Positions 34,476 through 44,992 are shown, counted from the first letter of the stretch. The stretch is 64,000 bases of DNA from Chryseobacterium indologenes (GCF_018362995.1 NZ_CP074372.1:620001-684000); one strand, 5' to 3'. Notes: generated by a model from the letters alone, not told the origin. Numbers and translations are program-made.

Positions 34476-35408
34476 ATGTTACAACAGATTCGTCAGTACA
34501 AACTATCATATATGCTTTATAACTTGTTTAAAAAGAATAAGTTAAAACATAATATCCCGCTGTATAAAAAGTACGGTATTAATAAGAGTTATTTTTCAAG
34601 TATTTCGAGCAAGGACTTTGCTCATCTTCCCGCCAGCATCAGAGAGGTGGATTATGCAAAACTGACAGAAACTCCTTTTTTTAAGAAACTGACTGAAGAG
34701 AATAAAGAAAACGCCCTTCAGTATGATGATAATGGTTACATGATCCTGAGAAACTACCTGACTCCGGAAACGGCTGATCAGATCAATACAGAGATTGATA
34801 AGCTGATGGAGGATGGTACACTGAAATTTATTTATGGAGGAAAACTGATGTTTGCTATCCATCATTCAGAAATCATTAAAAATATCGGAAATGACAAAGA
34901 ATTGCTAGACTTTTTATCTGTTCTACTGGATGGGAAATCCAAACTTTTCCAAAGTATCAACTTCATCAACGGGAGCCAGCAAAAAACGCATTCAGACAGT
35001 ATCCACATGACGACCTATCCCTTGGGAGGATTACTGGGAGTCTGGATTGCATTGGAAGATGTGGATGAAAACAACGGAGCTTTGCATTATATTCCCAAAA
35101 GCCATAAACTTCCTTATTTCCTGAACTCTGATTATGATAATGAAGGTACAGCAATGAAAATCGGTAAGAAAAGCTATAGAGCTTATGAAACATTTCTTGA
35201 GGATAAAGTAAAAGAGCTGGGATTGAAAAAAGAAATTTTTAAGGCAAAAAAAGGAGATTTATTAATCTGGCATGCCAATATTCTTCATGGCGGAGAGCCT
35301 CATACTGATAAAAACAGAACGAGAAAAAGTCTTGTATATCATTTCTTTGACGAAAATAGTGTTTGCTATCACGAAGTAACCCAAAGGCCGGCGCTCTTTG
35401 AACTTTAA
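34476..35408 (+). CDS. Phytanoyl-CoA dioxygenase (PhyH) family protein
   Basis: 310-residue Fe(II)/2-oxoglutarate oxygenase. The facial triad can be placed as His172 and Asp174 (THSDSIHM) and His271 (NILHGGEPH), with the 2-oxoglutarate-binding arginine in RTRKSL. GVWIALEDVDENNGALHYIPKSH is the family's core strand. The substrate is unknown; PhyH enzymes hydroxylate lipids, amino acids or small metabolites. Neighbours are a GNAT-like protein and a GT-C-like membrane protein, hinting at surface-lipid or glycan modification, but this is inference. Confidence 0.88.
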   Translation: MLQQIRQYKLSYMLYNLFKKNKLKHNIPLYKKYGINKSYFSSISSKDFAHLPASIREVDYAKLTETPFFKKLTEENKENALQYDDNGYMILRNYLTPETADQINTEIDKLMEDGTLKFIYGGKLMFAIHHSEIIKNIGNDKELLDFLSVLLDGKSKLFQSINFINGSQQKTHSDSIHMTTYPLGGLLGVWIALEDVDENNGALHYIPKSHKLPYFLNSDYDNEGTAMKIGKKSYRAYETFLEDKVKELGLKKEIFKAKKGDLLIWHANILHGGEPHTDKNRTRKSLVYHFFDENSVCYHEVTQRPALFEL

Positions 35409-35498
35409 TACAGTTTATCCTTTATTATAAAAGCTTTTCATAAGAATATAAGTTTAAATGATAGTTTTTTTACATTTGTATACTTATAATATCAACGT

Positions 35499-36674
35499 AT
35501 GAAAAAAAGGGAATATATTCTTGTTTTTATATTTTCAATCTATGTATGCTTTATGTCATACTACCTATATACCAACCATTATTACAATACGGATATGGAA
35601 GCATATATGGGGTTGATTTATAAAACGGAATATCCCGATATGAAAATTGAGGAGATCCATCAGAAAGTATATGATGAATTACGGGAAAAGAATCCTGATT
35701 TTGCAGGATTAGGACCTGTAGACCCAATGGTGGAAGAAGTAGCGAAAGGCGAAAGTACTTATTACAAAATATTGTCACAAAATCCTAAAGCTTATGAAGA
35801 AGAATTACAGCTTTTTGTGGTGAAACCTTTTTATAACTTCATCAATTGGTCGTTCTTCAAATTGGGTTTTAGTGCGTCTGCTTCCAACTCTTTAATTTCA
35901 GTCATTTCTTACGCTTTAATTCTTATCCTGATTTTTAGTTTTCTGATAAAAATTCTGAAAAATTATAGTCTTGCTTTTATCATCACGATTTTAATTTCAC
36001 TGTTCAAACCTTTTCCGGAGACAGCCAGACATGTTTCAGCAGATTCTTTATCATGCCTGTTGCTGCTTTTGAGCTTCTATGTATTTTTATTTAGAAGGAA
36101 TTTATTTCTTGCAGGTATCTTTGCTATGCTGTGTATTCTGACAAGACCGGAGTATTTTATATTTTATTCTTTCCTGTATGGCCTTATTTATCTTTATAGA
36201 AACAGGCTTAAAGTGAAAACAGCTCCATTATTCATATCATACGGATATCTGTTTCTTTCCTTCTTTTTAATACAGGCTTTTAACCAGATTTCATGGTCCA
36301 CACTTTTTATGAATCAGTTTACTAAAGTTCAGATCTATCCTGTGTCACAGCCAGATCCCTTTATCTTTTCAGATTATATTCATTTTATTAAAAGTAAAAT
36401 GATGCTGGAGTTCAACGCTTCCTATTTTCCGGTTCTGTTGATTTTTATAATCATTATTCTGGCAAATAATTTTTCATTTTATAATAAAAAAAAACAGGCT
36501 CAGGTCTTATTTTTTGCAATTATTTATGGAACTGTCATGATGAGATTCCTGGTTTTCCCGTCTTTAGCAAACAGGATGATGCTGGGCTTTTATCTTATAA
36601 TTATATTGGCATTGGTTTATATACAAAATTCTAAAGTGGATATCTTTAAAAACTCTTTAGAAGACGGAAAATAA
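35499..36674 (+). CDS. Polytopic membrane protein, possibly GT-C-type glycosyltransferase
   Basis: 391 residues with about nine to ten transmembrane helices. After the first helix comes a ~100-residue extracytoplasmic loop beginning YNTDMEAYMG, an acidic motif near the first membrane exit as in GT-C polyprenyl-phosphate glycosyltransferases. ETARHVSADSL and LTRPEYFIFY resemble segments of that superfamily. No family was firmly recognised. A TACATTTG -7 element at 35471-35478 precedes it. Confidence 0.5.
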   Translation: MKKREYILVFIFSIYVCFMSYYLYTNHYYNTDMEAYMGLIYKTEYPDMKIEEIHQKVYDELREKNPDFAGLGPVDPMVEEVAKGESTYYKILSQNPKAYEEELQLFVVKPFYNFINWSFFKLGFSASASNSLISVISYALILILIFSFLIKILKNYSLAFIITILISLFKPFPETARHVSADSLSCLLLLLSFYVFLFRRNLFLAGIFAMLCILTRPEYFIFYSFLYGLIYLYRNRLKVKTAPLFISYGYLFLSFFLIQAFNQISWSTLFMNQFTKVQIYPVSQPDPFIFSDYIHFIKSKMMLEFNASYFPVLLIFIIIILANNFSFYNKKKQAQVLFFAIIYGTVMMRFLVFPSLANRMMLGFYLIIILALVYIQNSKVDIFKNSLEDGK

Positions 36675-36698
36675 TTAGTAATTTTGCAGTCTAAAATT

Positions 36699-37211
36699 AT
36701 GACGAGTCTCTCAGGATATCTACCGTATGCATTTGCATTGATTATTGCAATTCCTTTTTTGGTTTTGCTCAGACAATTTGTACACTCGTACATTACTCTT
36801 AAAAATCAGGAAATCAAACTACTTTCCGTGAAATCTAATTCAGAGAATAAAGCATATTCTTACGAAAGAATGACTTTGTTTCTGGACAGAATGAAGCCAT
36901 CAAACCTTATCCAGAGATTTGATAGAGAATTAGCCGTTCATGAGTTTATTTTTCTTACCGAAAAAACAATCAATGAAGAATTTGAATATAACTCCTCACA
37001 GCAGTTATACATCACAAAAAATTCATGGAAGAACATCGTAGACTCTAAAAATGCCATCATAGAACTGCTTCACAAAACCTATGACGGATTGAAAGGAGAG
37101 GTTCAGCTGGATGAATTCAAGACGATTTTCATCATGAATTATATGGAAGGCAACGATTATATTGTGGAAACAATAGAAGATTTAAGAAAAGAAATTTTAA
37201 TAATAACTTAA
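36699..37211 (+). CDS. Conserved single-TM membrane-anchored protein, unknown function
   Basis: 170 residues from ATG 36699; an in-frame TTG at 36684 lies inside the -7 element TAATTTTG (36679-36686), so the ATG is preferred. One N-terminal transmembrane helix (YAFALIIAIPFLVLLRQFV) is followed by a soluble region predicted to be alpha-helical, including ERMTLFLDRMKPSNLIQRFD. I recognise it as a conserved flavobacterial type of protein but cannot assign a function. It is 17 bp upstream of ppa. Confidence 0.7.
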   Translation: MTSLSGYLPYAFALIIAIPFLVLLRQFVHSYITLKNQEIKLLSVKSNSENKAYSYERMTLFLDRMKPSNLIQRFDRELAVHEFIFLTEKTINEEFEYNSSQQLYITKNSWKNIVDSKNAIIELLHKTYDGLKGEVQLDEFKTIFIMNYMEGNDYIVETIEDLRKEILIIT

Positions 37212-37228
37212 AAAATAACAGATAAATA

Positions 37229-37840
37229 ATGATTCCAAATTTTAAAGCACATCCATGGCACGGAATTTCTGCAGGAGAAGATGCGCCAAATGTTGTAAAC
37301 GTATTTGTGGAAATTGTTCCTTCAGATACTATTAAATATGAAGTAGATAAAGAAACAGGATACCTAAAAGTAGACAGACCTCAGAAATTCTCTAATATCA
37401 TCCCAGCTTTATATGGTTTTGTTCCAAGAACATACTGTGATCAGGAAGTAATGAAACTTGCTGTAGAATCAGGCGCTACTGATGTTACAATGGGAGATCA
37501 TGATCCTCTTGATATTTGTGTTTTAAGTTCTCATAACATCCATGCCGGAGGTTTATTAATGGAAGCTATTCCAATCGGAGGTTTCAAAATGATCGACGGA
37601 GGAGAAGCTGATGATAAAATTGTTGCAGTAATGATCAATGACCACGCTTTCGGACACTTCAGAGATATTGCTGAATTACCGGAAGCTGAAGTAAGAAGAT
37701 TAATGCACTACTTTCTAACGTACAAGAATTTACCAGATGAGCCTGCAAAATGCAGAATCCAGGAGGTTTACGGAGCTGAGCACGCTAGAAAAGTGATCAA
37801 AGCTTCTCAAACAGACTACGCAGATAAATTCGGAGGATAA
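37229..37840 (+). CDS. ppa: Inorganic pyrophosphatase (soluble, family I)
   Basis: 203-residue family I enzyme that hydrolyses PPi to two phosphates, using Mg2+ bound by acidic residues. MGDHDPLDICVLS contains the signature DxDPxD, with His as the variable residue. The N-terminus (HPWHGI) and IKYEVDKETGYLKVDRP (substrate lysines) are typical. A membrane-bound pyrophosphatase gene lies 1.9 kb downstream, so cytosolic PPi can be used by both. Confidence 0.95.
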   Translation: MIPNFKAHPWHGISAGEDAPNVVNVFVEIVPSDTIKYEVDKETGYLKVDRPQKFSNIIPALYGFVPRTYCDQEVMKLAVESGATDVTMGDHDPLDICVLSSHNIHAGGLLMEAIPIGGFKMIDGGEADDKIVAVMINDHAFGHFRDIAELPEAEVRRLMHYFLTYKNLPDEPAKCRIQEVYGAEHARKVIKASQTDYADKFGG

Positions 37841-37861
37841 GAATTTATTCTCAAAACATAC

Positions 37862-37895
37862 AAAAAAGCAGATGAATCTTCATCTGCTTTTTTTG
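37862..37895. terminator. Bidirectional terminator ppa / amidohydrolase
   Basis: Perfect stem AAAAAGCAGATGAA / TTCATCTGCTTTTT with flanking A and T runs, placed between convergent genes. Confidence 0.9.
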
Positions 37896-37923
37896 TGAAT
37901 ATTTTTATTCTTCCTCAATAGAT

Positions 37924-39642
37924 TTATTTTCTTTTGTATACAGAATTTCCTTCTTTTATGGTTTCTAGAACTTTAATGTTTCTAAGATTTTCAGGATCTA
38001 TCGTTAAAGGATTCTGATCCAGAATGACAAAGTCTGCCAGTTTACCCGCTTTAATAGACCCTTTTCTGTTTTCTTCCTGCAATTGATAAGCTCCGTTGAT
38101 GGTAATAGCTTTCAGGGCTTCAAGAGGAGTGATTCTTTCATTGGGTCCTAAAATCATTCCTGATCTTGTCTTTCTGTTTACTGCAGCATAGACAGCGGTA
38201 ATCAAATCGGGTGGGGTAACCGGAGAATCATGATGGATGGTAAACGTAATTCCTGCTTTTAACGCTGAGTTGGCCGGACTTATAAAAGAAGCTCTTTCAG
38301 GACCAAAAACACTCGAATAGTGCCAATCTCCCCATAAATACGCATGGGTAGAAAAGTAAGAAGGAATTACACCTAATTCTTTTATCTTTTGAATATGATC
38401 GGGACGGCTGTTTTGTACATGAATTAATGTTGCGCGCAATTCCGGTTTGTAAATGTTTTCATCTTTTAACCTTTTAATAACCCGGATTGCCTGATCTATT
38501 GCAGCATCTCCATTCACATGAAGCTGTGCGGTTATATGGTTTTGGAAAAGTATTTTCAGATCGTTATATAACGTTTCATCCGTAAAGATGGGAAATCCTT
38601 TGTAGTCTTTAGGCTGACCTTCAGGTGGAATTAAATAAGGCTGTGTTAGCCAGGCTGTTTTTCCTTGTGGAGAACCATCATCAGAAAATTTGAACCCAGC
38701 CAGTTTCAAGCGATTTTCATATTTCATATACTTTGGTTTGAAGCGGCTGAAATCCTTTTTGAAATATTCATAATCGGGAAAATAAACTACGTCGGCTTTA
38801 AAAAGATGTTGAGAAGCTGCTTTTTCTAACAGAGCAACGCTTTCTCCCATAGTTCTTCCATCACAAATAGTAGTCTGTCCATAGCTGAGCCATTCATCCT
38901 GGGCTTTTATCAGATTTTCCATTGCATGAGCTTCAGTATTACCCTTGCTCATCTTTTCAGTGAGGGTAAGTAAGGCTGCAAAACTGGCATTTTCCTCTAA
39001 CTTTCCGTTTAACTTTCCCGTTTTTTTATCCCTGCCGATGTGTCCTCCTTCAGGATCTTTTGATGCTTCTGTTATTCCCAGAAATTGTAGCATAGCGCTG
39101 TTTGCTACACTGGCATGACCTGAGGCATGAATAACAATAATAGGATTGGTTTTACTAATGACATCCAGTTCTGTTTTTGTAGGATGACGATGTTCTCTCA
39201 TAATTGCATCATCATAACCGTTTCCGATAATCGGCTGCTTATCTGTAATCTTATTCTCTTTAATGGAGTTCTTAACCGTAATCTGTAAATCTTTAATTGA
39301 ATTCACGGTACCATAAGGTTCTGGAGATAGGTCTACAGCATCCATAGTCCCGGCTCTTGAAGTAAGATGTGCATGAACATCTATAAACCCGGGAAGAAGT
39401 GTTTTTCCATTGAGATTAATCATTTTGGTGGCTGGCTCTGAAAAACGCTCTGCATCCGATTTTGTTCCGGCAAAAAGTATTTTACCATCTTTAACTGCTA
39501 CAGCTTCAACCTGGGGAGAAGAATCCTCCATTGTTATAATAGGACCTCCAAAATAGAGTATCTCAGCTTTTTCTTTGGGAGCTCTGTTTTGGCAGCTGCT
39601 TACACATGCTGCTAAAGCTAGGGTGTAGAATATTTTTTTCAT
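37924..39642 (-). CDS. Amidohydrolase family lipoprotein (YtcJ-like)
   Basis: 572 residues with a lipoprotein signal MKKIFYTLALAACVSSC. A metal-dependent amidohydrolase of the YtcJ/exoenzyme-regulatory AepA group: FIDVHAHLTSRAG gives the first HxH, QLHVNGDAAIDQAI the later His/Asp, TLIHVQNSRPDH another His, and HHDSPVTPPDL the final Asp. It probably hydrolyses an amide or lactam in the periplasm. The closing ADFVILDQNPL...ETIKEG is typical. Divergent from the membrane pyrophosphatase across 131 bp. Confidence 0.88.
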   Translation of the reverse strand: MKKIFYTLALAACVSSCQNRAPKEKAEILYFGGPIITMEDSSPQVEAVAVKDGKILFAGTKSDAERFSEPATKMINLNGKTLLPGFIDVHAHLTSRAGTMDAVDLSPEPYGTVNSIKDLQITVKNSIKENKITDKQPIIGNGYDDAIMREHRHPTKTELDVISKTNPIIVIHASGHASVANSAMLQFLGITEASKDPEGGHIGRDKKTGKLNGKLEENASFAALLTLTEKMSKGNTEAHAMENLIKAQDEWLSYGQTTICDGRTMGESVALLEKAASQHLFKADVVYFPDYEYFKKDFSRFKPKYMKYENRLKLAGFKFSDDGSPQGKTAWLTQPYLIPPEGQPKDYKGFPIFTDETLYNDLKILFQNHITAQLHVNGDAAIDQAIRVIKRLKDENIYKPELRATLIHVQNSRPDHIQKIKELGVIPSYFSTHAYLWGDWHYSSVFGPERASFISPANSALKAGITFTIHHDSPVTPPDLITAVYAAVNRKTRSGMILGPNERITPLEALKAITINGAYQLQEENRKGSIKAGKLADFVILDQNPLTIDPENLRNIKVLETIKEGNSVYKRK

Positions 39643-39773
39643 AATTATTAATTCAATTTTGTGTGAAAAACAAATCTACGAAATAATATATTATTATGAA
39701 TTTTATTAAGTATTCATAATTTCATTATATTTATGAAACTAATTACATTTTTTTTAATATAAAATAATAAACT

Positions 39774-42506
39774 ATGGATTTGTTCTATTTAATTCCTGTT
39801 TTTGGTGTGATTGCTTTACTTTATACTTTTTTTCAGAGTAATTGGGTGAATAAGCAGAATGCCGGTAATGAAAAAATGAAAATAATCAGCGGTCATATTG
39901 CAGACGGTGCAATGGCTTTTCTAAAGGCTGAATACAAAATCTTAATGTATTTCGTGGTGATAGTCGCCATTTTACTTGCCGTAATGGGGTCAAGCAATGC
40001 CAATTCACATTGGAGTATCGGTATTGCCTTTGCTGTAGGAGCGGTATTTTCCGCATTAGCAGGTTTTATTGGGATGAAAATTGCCACCAAAGCCAATGTA
40101 AGGACCGCAGAAGCGGCAAGAACTTCACTGTCGAAAGCGCTTAAAGTATCTTTTACAGGAGGTTCTGTTATGGGAATGGGGGTTGCCGGACTTGCTGTTT
40201 TAGGATTGGGAGCATTATTCCTGATTATTAAGCAGATTTTTGCACCTGATGCCACAGTAGATTCCCACGAAATGGAAAAGACCATTGAAATTCTTACCGG
40301 ATTTTCTCTTGGGGCAGAATCCATAGCGCTTTTTGCAAGAGTAGGAGGAGGTATTTATACAAAAGCGGCAGATGTAGGTGCTGACCTTGTTGGGAAAGTT
40401 GAGGCAGGCATTCCTGAAGATGATCCCCGAAACCCCGCAACAATTGCAGATAACGTAGGAGATAACGTAGGAGATGTAGCAGGAATGGGAGCCGACCTTT
40501 TCGGATCATATGTTGCAACAGTTCTGGCAACCATGGTGTTAGGTAGAGAAACTGTTTCCGATGATGCTTTCGGAGGTTTTGCTCCAATCCTTTTACCGAT
40601 GCTGATTGCAGGAACAGGAATTATATTTTCTATGATCGGAACTTTATTTGTGAAAATTAATGACAATGAAGGTTCATCCACTTCCAGTGTACAGAATGCT
40701 TTAAACCTTGGAAACTGGGGCAGTATTGTTATTACAGCCATTTCATCCTACTTCCTGGTAACCTATATTCTTCCTGAAAAAATGGTTCTAAGAGGCCATG
40801 AGTTTACTAAAATGGGTGTGTTCGGAGCCATCATGGTAGGTTTGGTCGTAGGAACTTTAATGAGTATCATAACAGAATATTATACCGCAATGGGTAAAAG
40901 ACCGGTTTCCAGTATTGTGAGACAGTCTTCTACAGGCCATGCGACAAACATTATCGGGGGACTTTCCGTTGGTATGGAATCTACCTTACTTCCGATTATT
41001 GTGCTGGCAGGCGGAATCTATGGATCTTATCTTTGTGCCGGCCTTTATGGTGTTGCCATTGCAGCAGCCGGAATGATGGCTACTACAGCGATGCAGCTGG
41101 CGATTGATGCCTTTGGACCTATTGCTGATAATGCAGGTGGTATTGCCGAAATGAGTGAACTTCCTAAGGATGTACGTGAAAAAACAGATATCCTGGATGC
41201 TGTAGGAAATACAACTGCCGCTACCGGAAAAGGATTTGCCATTGCTTCAGCTGCCTTAACAGCATTAGCGTTATTTGCAGCTTTTGTTGGAATTGCAGGA
41301 ATTGACGGAATTGATATTTACAGGGCAGATGTTCTAGCCGGTCTGTTTGTTGGCGGAATGATTCCATTTATCTTTTCATCACTGGCAATCACTGCTGTTG
41401 GACAGGCTGCCATGGCTATGGTTGAAGAAGTAAGAAGACAGTTCCGTGAAATTCCCGGAATTTTAGAAGGAAAAGCACAACCTGAATATGAAAAATGTGT
41501 TGCTATTTCCACAGATGCATCCATCAGAAAAATGATGCTGCCAGGGGCTATAGCAATCATCTCACCACTCTTGATCGGATTTATTTTCGGACCTGAAGTA
41601 TTGGGAGGATTCCTTGCTGGTGCTACTGTGTGTGGTGTTTTGATGGGAATGTTCCAGAATAATGCAGGAGGTGCCTGGGACAATGCTAAAAAATCATTTG
41701 AAAAAGGAGTGGATATCAATGGGCAGACTTATTACAAAGGTTCAGAGCCACATAAAGCATCTGTAACAGGAGATACCGTTGGAGATCCGTTTAAAGATAC
41801 TTCCGGACCATCCATGAATATTCTGATCAAATTAATGTCTATCGTTTCTTTGGTTATTGCACCTACTTTAGCAGTATTGCATAAAGACAAAATCGAAGCC
41901 AACAGAAAAGCAAAAATAGAAAGTCTTACAGGGATTACCAGTGCTGCAACAGGTGTAAGTGCAGATACCAAAATAATTGCGGTAGTTCCGGGAGAGATTA
42001 AAGGGCATCTTAATGAAAACGGAGACTTTGTATATGAAACAGGAAATGTTCAGAAAGTAAAACTGGATGGAGGAAAAACGATCGCCATAGGAGATGGAAG
42101 TCAGCTTTACCAGCTTTATAATGTGGTAAAACAAAAAGATAAGTCAGCTTTAGATCCTAATAAATGGTACACCATTGAAAACCTTTATTTTGAGACAGGC
42201 TCAAGCGATTTGAAGGCAGGATATGAACTTCAGCTGAATAATTTAGCTGAAATCTTAAATGCTTATCCAGATTTGAAAATAAAATTAGGCGGATACACAG
42301 ACAACAGCGGTAATGAAGATAGTAATCTTAAATTATCCAATCTGAGAGCGCAGACTGCAAAACTTAAATTACTGGAGCTGGGTGTTGCTGCAGATAGAGT
42401 AGAAGCTGAAGGCTATGGATCACAGCATCCGGTATGTGAAGCTAATGATACCGATGAGTGTAAAGCGAAAAACAGAAGAATTGATGTAAGAGTTCTGGCT
42501 CTTTAA
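39774..42506 (+). CDS. hppA: Membrane-bound pyrophosphatase fused to OmpA-like domain
   Basis: 910 residues. Residues ~1-702 are an ion-pumping pyrophosphatase with many transmembrane helices: [20 protein letters not shown] is the PPi/Mg2+-binding block, with [11 protein letters not shown] before it. [10 protein letters not shown] has Ala at the K+-determining position, indicating the K+-dependent type, many of which pump Na+. A ~95-residue linker follows, then an OmpA-like domain (about 797-910) with the peptidoglycan-binding Asp (GGYTDNSG) and Arg (LSNLRAQ). M-PPase termini face the periplasm, so the OmpA domain could bind peptidoglycan. Confidence 0.93.
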   Translation: MDLFYLIPVFGVIALLYTFFQSNWVNKQNAGNEKMKIISGHIADGAMAFLKAEYKILMYFVVIVAILLAVMGSSNANSHWSIGIAFAVGAVFSALAGFIGMKIATKANVRTAEAARTSLSKALKVSFTGGSVMGMGVAGLAVLGLGALFLIIKQIFAPDATVDSHEMEKTIEILTGFSLGAESIALFARVGGGIYTKAADVGADLVGKVEAGIPEDDPRNPATIADNVGDNVGDVAGMGADLFGSYVATVLATMVLGRETVSDDAFGGFAPILLPMLIAGTGIIFSMIGTLFVKINDNEGSSTSSVQNALNLGNWGSIVITAISSYFLVTYILPEKMVLRGHEFTKMGVFGAIMVGLVVGTLMSIITEYYTAMGKRPVSSIVRQSSTGHATNIIGGLSVGMESTLLPIIVLAGGIYGSYLCAGLYGVAIAAAGMMATTAMQLAIDAFGPIADNAGGIAEMSELPKDVREKTDILDAVGNTTAATGKGFAIASAALTALALFAAFVGIAGIDGIDIYRADVLAGLFVGGMIPFIFSSLAITAVGQAAMAMVEEVRRQFREIPGILEGKAQPEYEKCVAISTDASIRKMMLPGAIAIISPLLIGFIFGPEVLGGFLAGATVCGVLMGMFQNNAGGAWDNAKKSFEKGVDINGQTYYKGSEPHKASVTGDTVGDPFKDTSGPSMNILIKLMSIVSLVIAPTLAVLHKDKIEANRKAKIESLTGITSAATGVSADTKIIAVVPGEIKGHLNENGDFVYETGNVQKVKLDGGKTIAIGDGSQLYQLYNVVKQKDKSALDPNKWYTIENLYFETGSSDLKAGYELQLNNLAEILNAYPDLKIKLGGYTDNSGNEDSNLKLSNLRAQTAKLKLLELGVAADRVEAEGYGSQHPVCEANDTDECKAKNRRIDVRVLAL

Positions 42507-42520
42507 AATCATTACAATAC

Positions 42521-42552
42521 AACAAAAGCACTGCCTTGGCGGTGCTTTTGTT
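42521..42552 (+). terminator. Terminator after hppA fusion
   Basis: Stem AACAAAAGCAC / GTGCTTTTGTT with inner GCC/GGC pairing and a T-rich tail. Confidence 0.85.
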
Positions 42553-42638
42553 ATTATTTGGATAGCATGAAGAAATGGAAATCCATAAGCATCTGTGAAA
42601 ATTCGTATAGATTGCGCAAAAAATAAAGATGTAAAAAA

Positions 42639-43778
42639 TCAAAGGTTCTTTTTCAAATGCTCCAACGCCTGAATAATCAGTTCATCCTTTTTAGCAAAAC
42701 TGAACCTGATATAATCTGAATTCTGTCTTGAATTGTAAAAAGCCGAAAGCGGAAGACAGGATACTTTTTTCTCAATCGTAAGCCATTTTGAAAATTCTAC
42801 ATCCGTCATTGTTGACGAAATATTCCTGAAATTAACCACCTGAAAGACACTTCCTTCTGCCTGATGTTCTATCTGTAGGGGTGTTTCCTGAATCAACTGA
42901 TTAAAAATATCCCTTTTATTCTGCATTATCTCTTTATTGACAGCCGGGTCGAATACATCCAGATACTTTGCGATAGCATATTGTGCCGGGGCACTGGCAC
43001 TGTAAGAAATATACTGCTGATGGCACTGGAATCTTTTTGTTAAAGCTTCAGAAGCAAGCATGTAACTCACTTTCCATCCGGAAGTATGAAACATTTTGCC
43101 AAAAGAAAAAATACAGAACGTCTTTTCTCTAAGCTCCGGATGAATAAAAGAACTGTAATGTTCAGCTTCGTCATAGCAGTACGTATCATATATTTCTTCA
43201 GAAATCAAATAAATATTACGGTCCTTGATCAGTTCATACAATTGATTCCAGTCTTCTTTTTTCCATACTTTTCCGGTAGGGTTTTGGGGAGAGTTGACAA
43301 TGACGGCTCTGGTTTTTTCAGTAATACAGTTTTTAAACAAATCCCAGTTGATGGTAAAATCCCCGTCAAGATCATAATAAACAGGAATTCCTCCATTCAT
43401 AACAACAGCAGGCCCATAGGTGTAATAAGACGGCTGAATAATAATCACTTCATCATGTTGATTTAAAATGGATTTGAGGGAAGTATATAAAGCAAAGGTT
43501 GCACACGGGACAATGGTTATTTCCTTAGTGGTAACAGGAATTTTGTTAGTCCGTTTTGCATTGAAATGGATGATACTTTCAATCAGGAGAGGATTGCCGG
43601 AAAGAGGTTCATAATGATAAGTCTCTTTTTCAGCAGCTTCTTTTAAAAATATTTTAAGGCGTTCATCAATATCAAAATCGGGAAGGCCCAGAGAAAGATC
43701 AAAGCTTCCGTGCCTGTTTGCCAGCTCGGACATTTCCGTAAAAAAGGAATAATGAGTAAACCCGTAAATTTTATCCAC
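42639..43778 (-). CDS. Class I aminotransferase, methionine aminotransferase-like
   Basis: 379-residue PLP enzyme, fold type I, resembling YbdL/methionine or kynurenine aminotransferases. The PLP lysine lies in SFGKMFHTSGWKVSYML, the arginine near YIRFSFAKKDE contacts the substrate carboxylate, and NSPQNPTGKVW is the conserved Asn-Pro block. Likely roles are transamination of methionine or aromatic amino acids, perhaps in methionine salvage. It stands alone. Confidence 0.9.
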   Translation of the reverse strand: MDKIYGFTHYSFFTEMSELANRHGSFDLSLGLPDFDIDERLKIFLKEAAEKETYHYEPLSGNPLLIESIIHFNAKRTNKIPVTTKEITIVPCATFALYTSLKSILNQHDEVIIIQPSYYTYGPAVVMNGGIPVYYDLDGDFTINWDLFKNCITEKTRAVIVNSPQNPTGKVWKKEDWNQLYELIKDRNIYLISEEIYDTYCYDEAEHYSSFIHPELREKTFCIFSFGKMFHTSGWKVSYMLASEALTKRFQCHQQYISYSASAPAQYAIAKYLDVFDPAVNKEIMQNKRDIFNQLIQETPLQIEHQAEGSVFQVVNFRNISSTMTDVEFSKWLTIEKKVSCLPLSAFYNSRQNSDYIRFSFAKKDELIIQALEHLKKNL

Positions 43779-43938
43779 TTATTTTGTATTGTAATCAAAT
43801 ATAATAAAAAATTAATATCAAAATTGACTTTGTGTTGAATTATTGTCAATTTTATAATAAATAACATACGATTTTGTGATTTTGATCCCTCATGTTGGGT
43901 TTCAATAAAATTTGTTATTTTTAAGAAATTTATTCTTT

Positions 43939-44979
43939 ATGAAAAAAATACTTATTCCGTTATTGGCCATGACTGTAGTGACCAGTTGTGGAACGGCAAA
44001 AATAGCTGATGGAAATTCTTCACATCCTGTATCTACAAAACACAGCAAGGCATTTAATAATGCATACAAGGAAATTAACGCTGAAGATTTAAAGAAAAAT
44101 CTGTATGTCATTGCAGCAGATGATATGGAGGGGCGTGATACAGGAAGTAAAGGCCAGAAGAAAGCGGGAGAGTATATGATTAATTACTATAAAAATCTTG
44201 GTATTTCCGGACCGAAAGCATTAGGCTCATACTATCAGAAAGTTCCGTCTGAGTTTATGAAAAAAAGAGGAGGAGGCAACCTGCCTGATTCTGAAAATAT
44301 TCTGGCTTTTATCGAAGGAAGCGAAAAACCAGACGAGATTGTTGTAGTTTCAGCCCATTATGACCACGTAGGAACAAAAAATGGAGTGGTGTATAACGGG
44401 GCAGATGACGACGGAAGCGGAACTGTTGCCGTAATGGAAATTGCAAAAGCATTCCAGCAGGCAAAAAAAGCAGGAAAAGGACCTAAGAGATCTATCCTGT
44501 TTCTACATGTTACAGGAGAAGAGCACGGATTGTTTGGTTCAGAATATTATTCCGAAAACCCTGTCTTCCCATTGGCCAACACCGTTGTTGATCTTAATAT
44601 TGATATGATTGGGCGTGATGATCCTGCCAACAGAGGAAAGCAATATGTATATGTAATAGGTTCTGAAATGTTAAGTTCTCAGCTTAAAGTAATCAATGAA
44701 GCAGCCAATAAGAGAACCAATAATCTGGAACTTAATTACAAGTATGATGATTTGAATGATCCTGAACAATTATATTACCGTTCAGATCACTATAATTTTG
44801 CCAAACATAATATTCCTGTAGCCTTCTTCTTTGATGGTATTCATGAAGATTATCATAAACCAGGCGATGATCCTGAAAAGATTGATTATCAACTATTGGA
44901 GAAAAGAACCCAGCTAATCTTTACTACAGCCTGGGATATTGCCAATAGAGAAGAAAGAATTGTGGTTGACAGAAAATAA
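43939..44979 (+). CDS. M28 family zinc aminopeptidase lipoprotein
   Basis: 346 residues from ATG 43939; an in-frame TTG at 43912 precedes a clear lipoprotein signal (MKKILIPLLAMTVVTSC) and is rejected. The di-zinc ligands are seen in order: His (SAHYDHVG), Asp (GADDDGSG), Glu-Glu (TGEEHGLFGS), Asp (NIDMIGRDD) and His (YRSDHYNFA). The protein should be an aminopeptidase acting in the periplasm or at the surface. Confidence 0.93.
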   Translation: MKKILIPLLAMTVVTSCGTAKIADGNSSHPVSTKHSKAFNNAYKEINAEDLKKNLYVIAADDMEGRDTGSKGQKKAGEYMINYYKNLGISGPKALGSYYQKVPSEFMKKRGGGNLPDSENILAFIEGSEKPDEIVVVSAHYDHVGTKNGVVYNGADDDGSGTVAVMEIAKAFQQAKKAGKGPKRSILFLHVTGEEHGLFGSEYYSENPVFPLANTVVDLNIDMIGRDDPANRGKQYVYVIGSEMLSSQLKVINEAANKRTNNLELNYKYDDLNDPEQLYYRSDHYNFAKHNIPVAFFFDGIHEDYHKPGDDPEKIDYQLLEKRTQLIFTTAWDIANREERIVVDRK

Positions 44980-44992
44980 TAACATATCATCT

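Noticed and set aside
40294..41719. Open frames on the - strand inside the pyrophosphatase gene
   Set aside because: Low-complexity shadows of a conserved coding sequence; no start context or domain.
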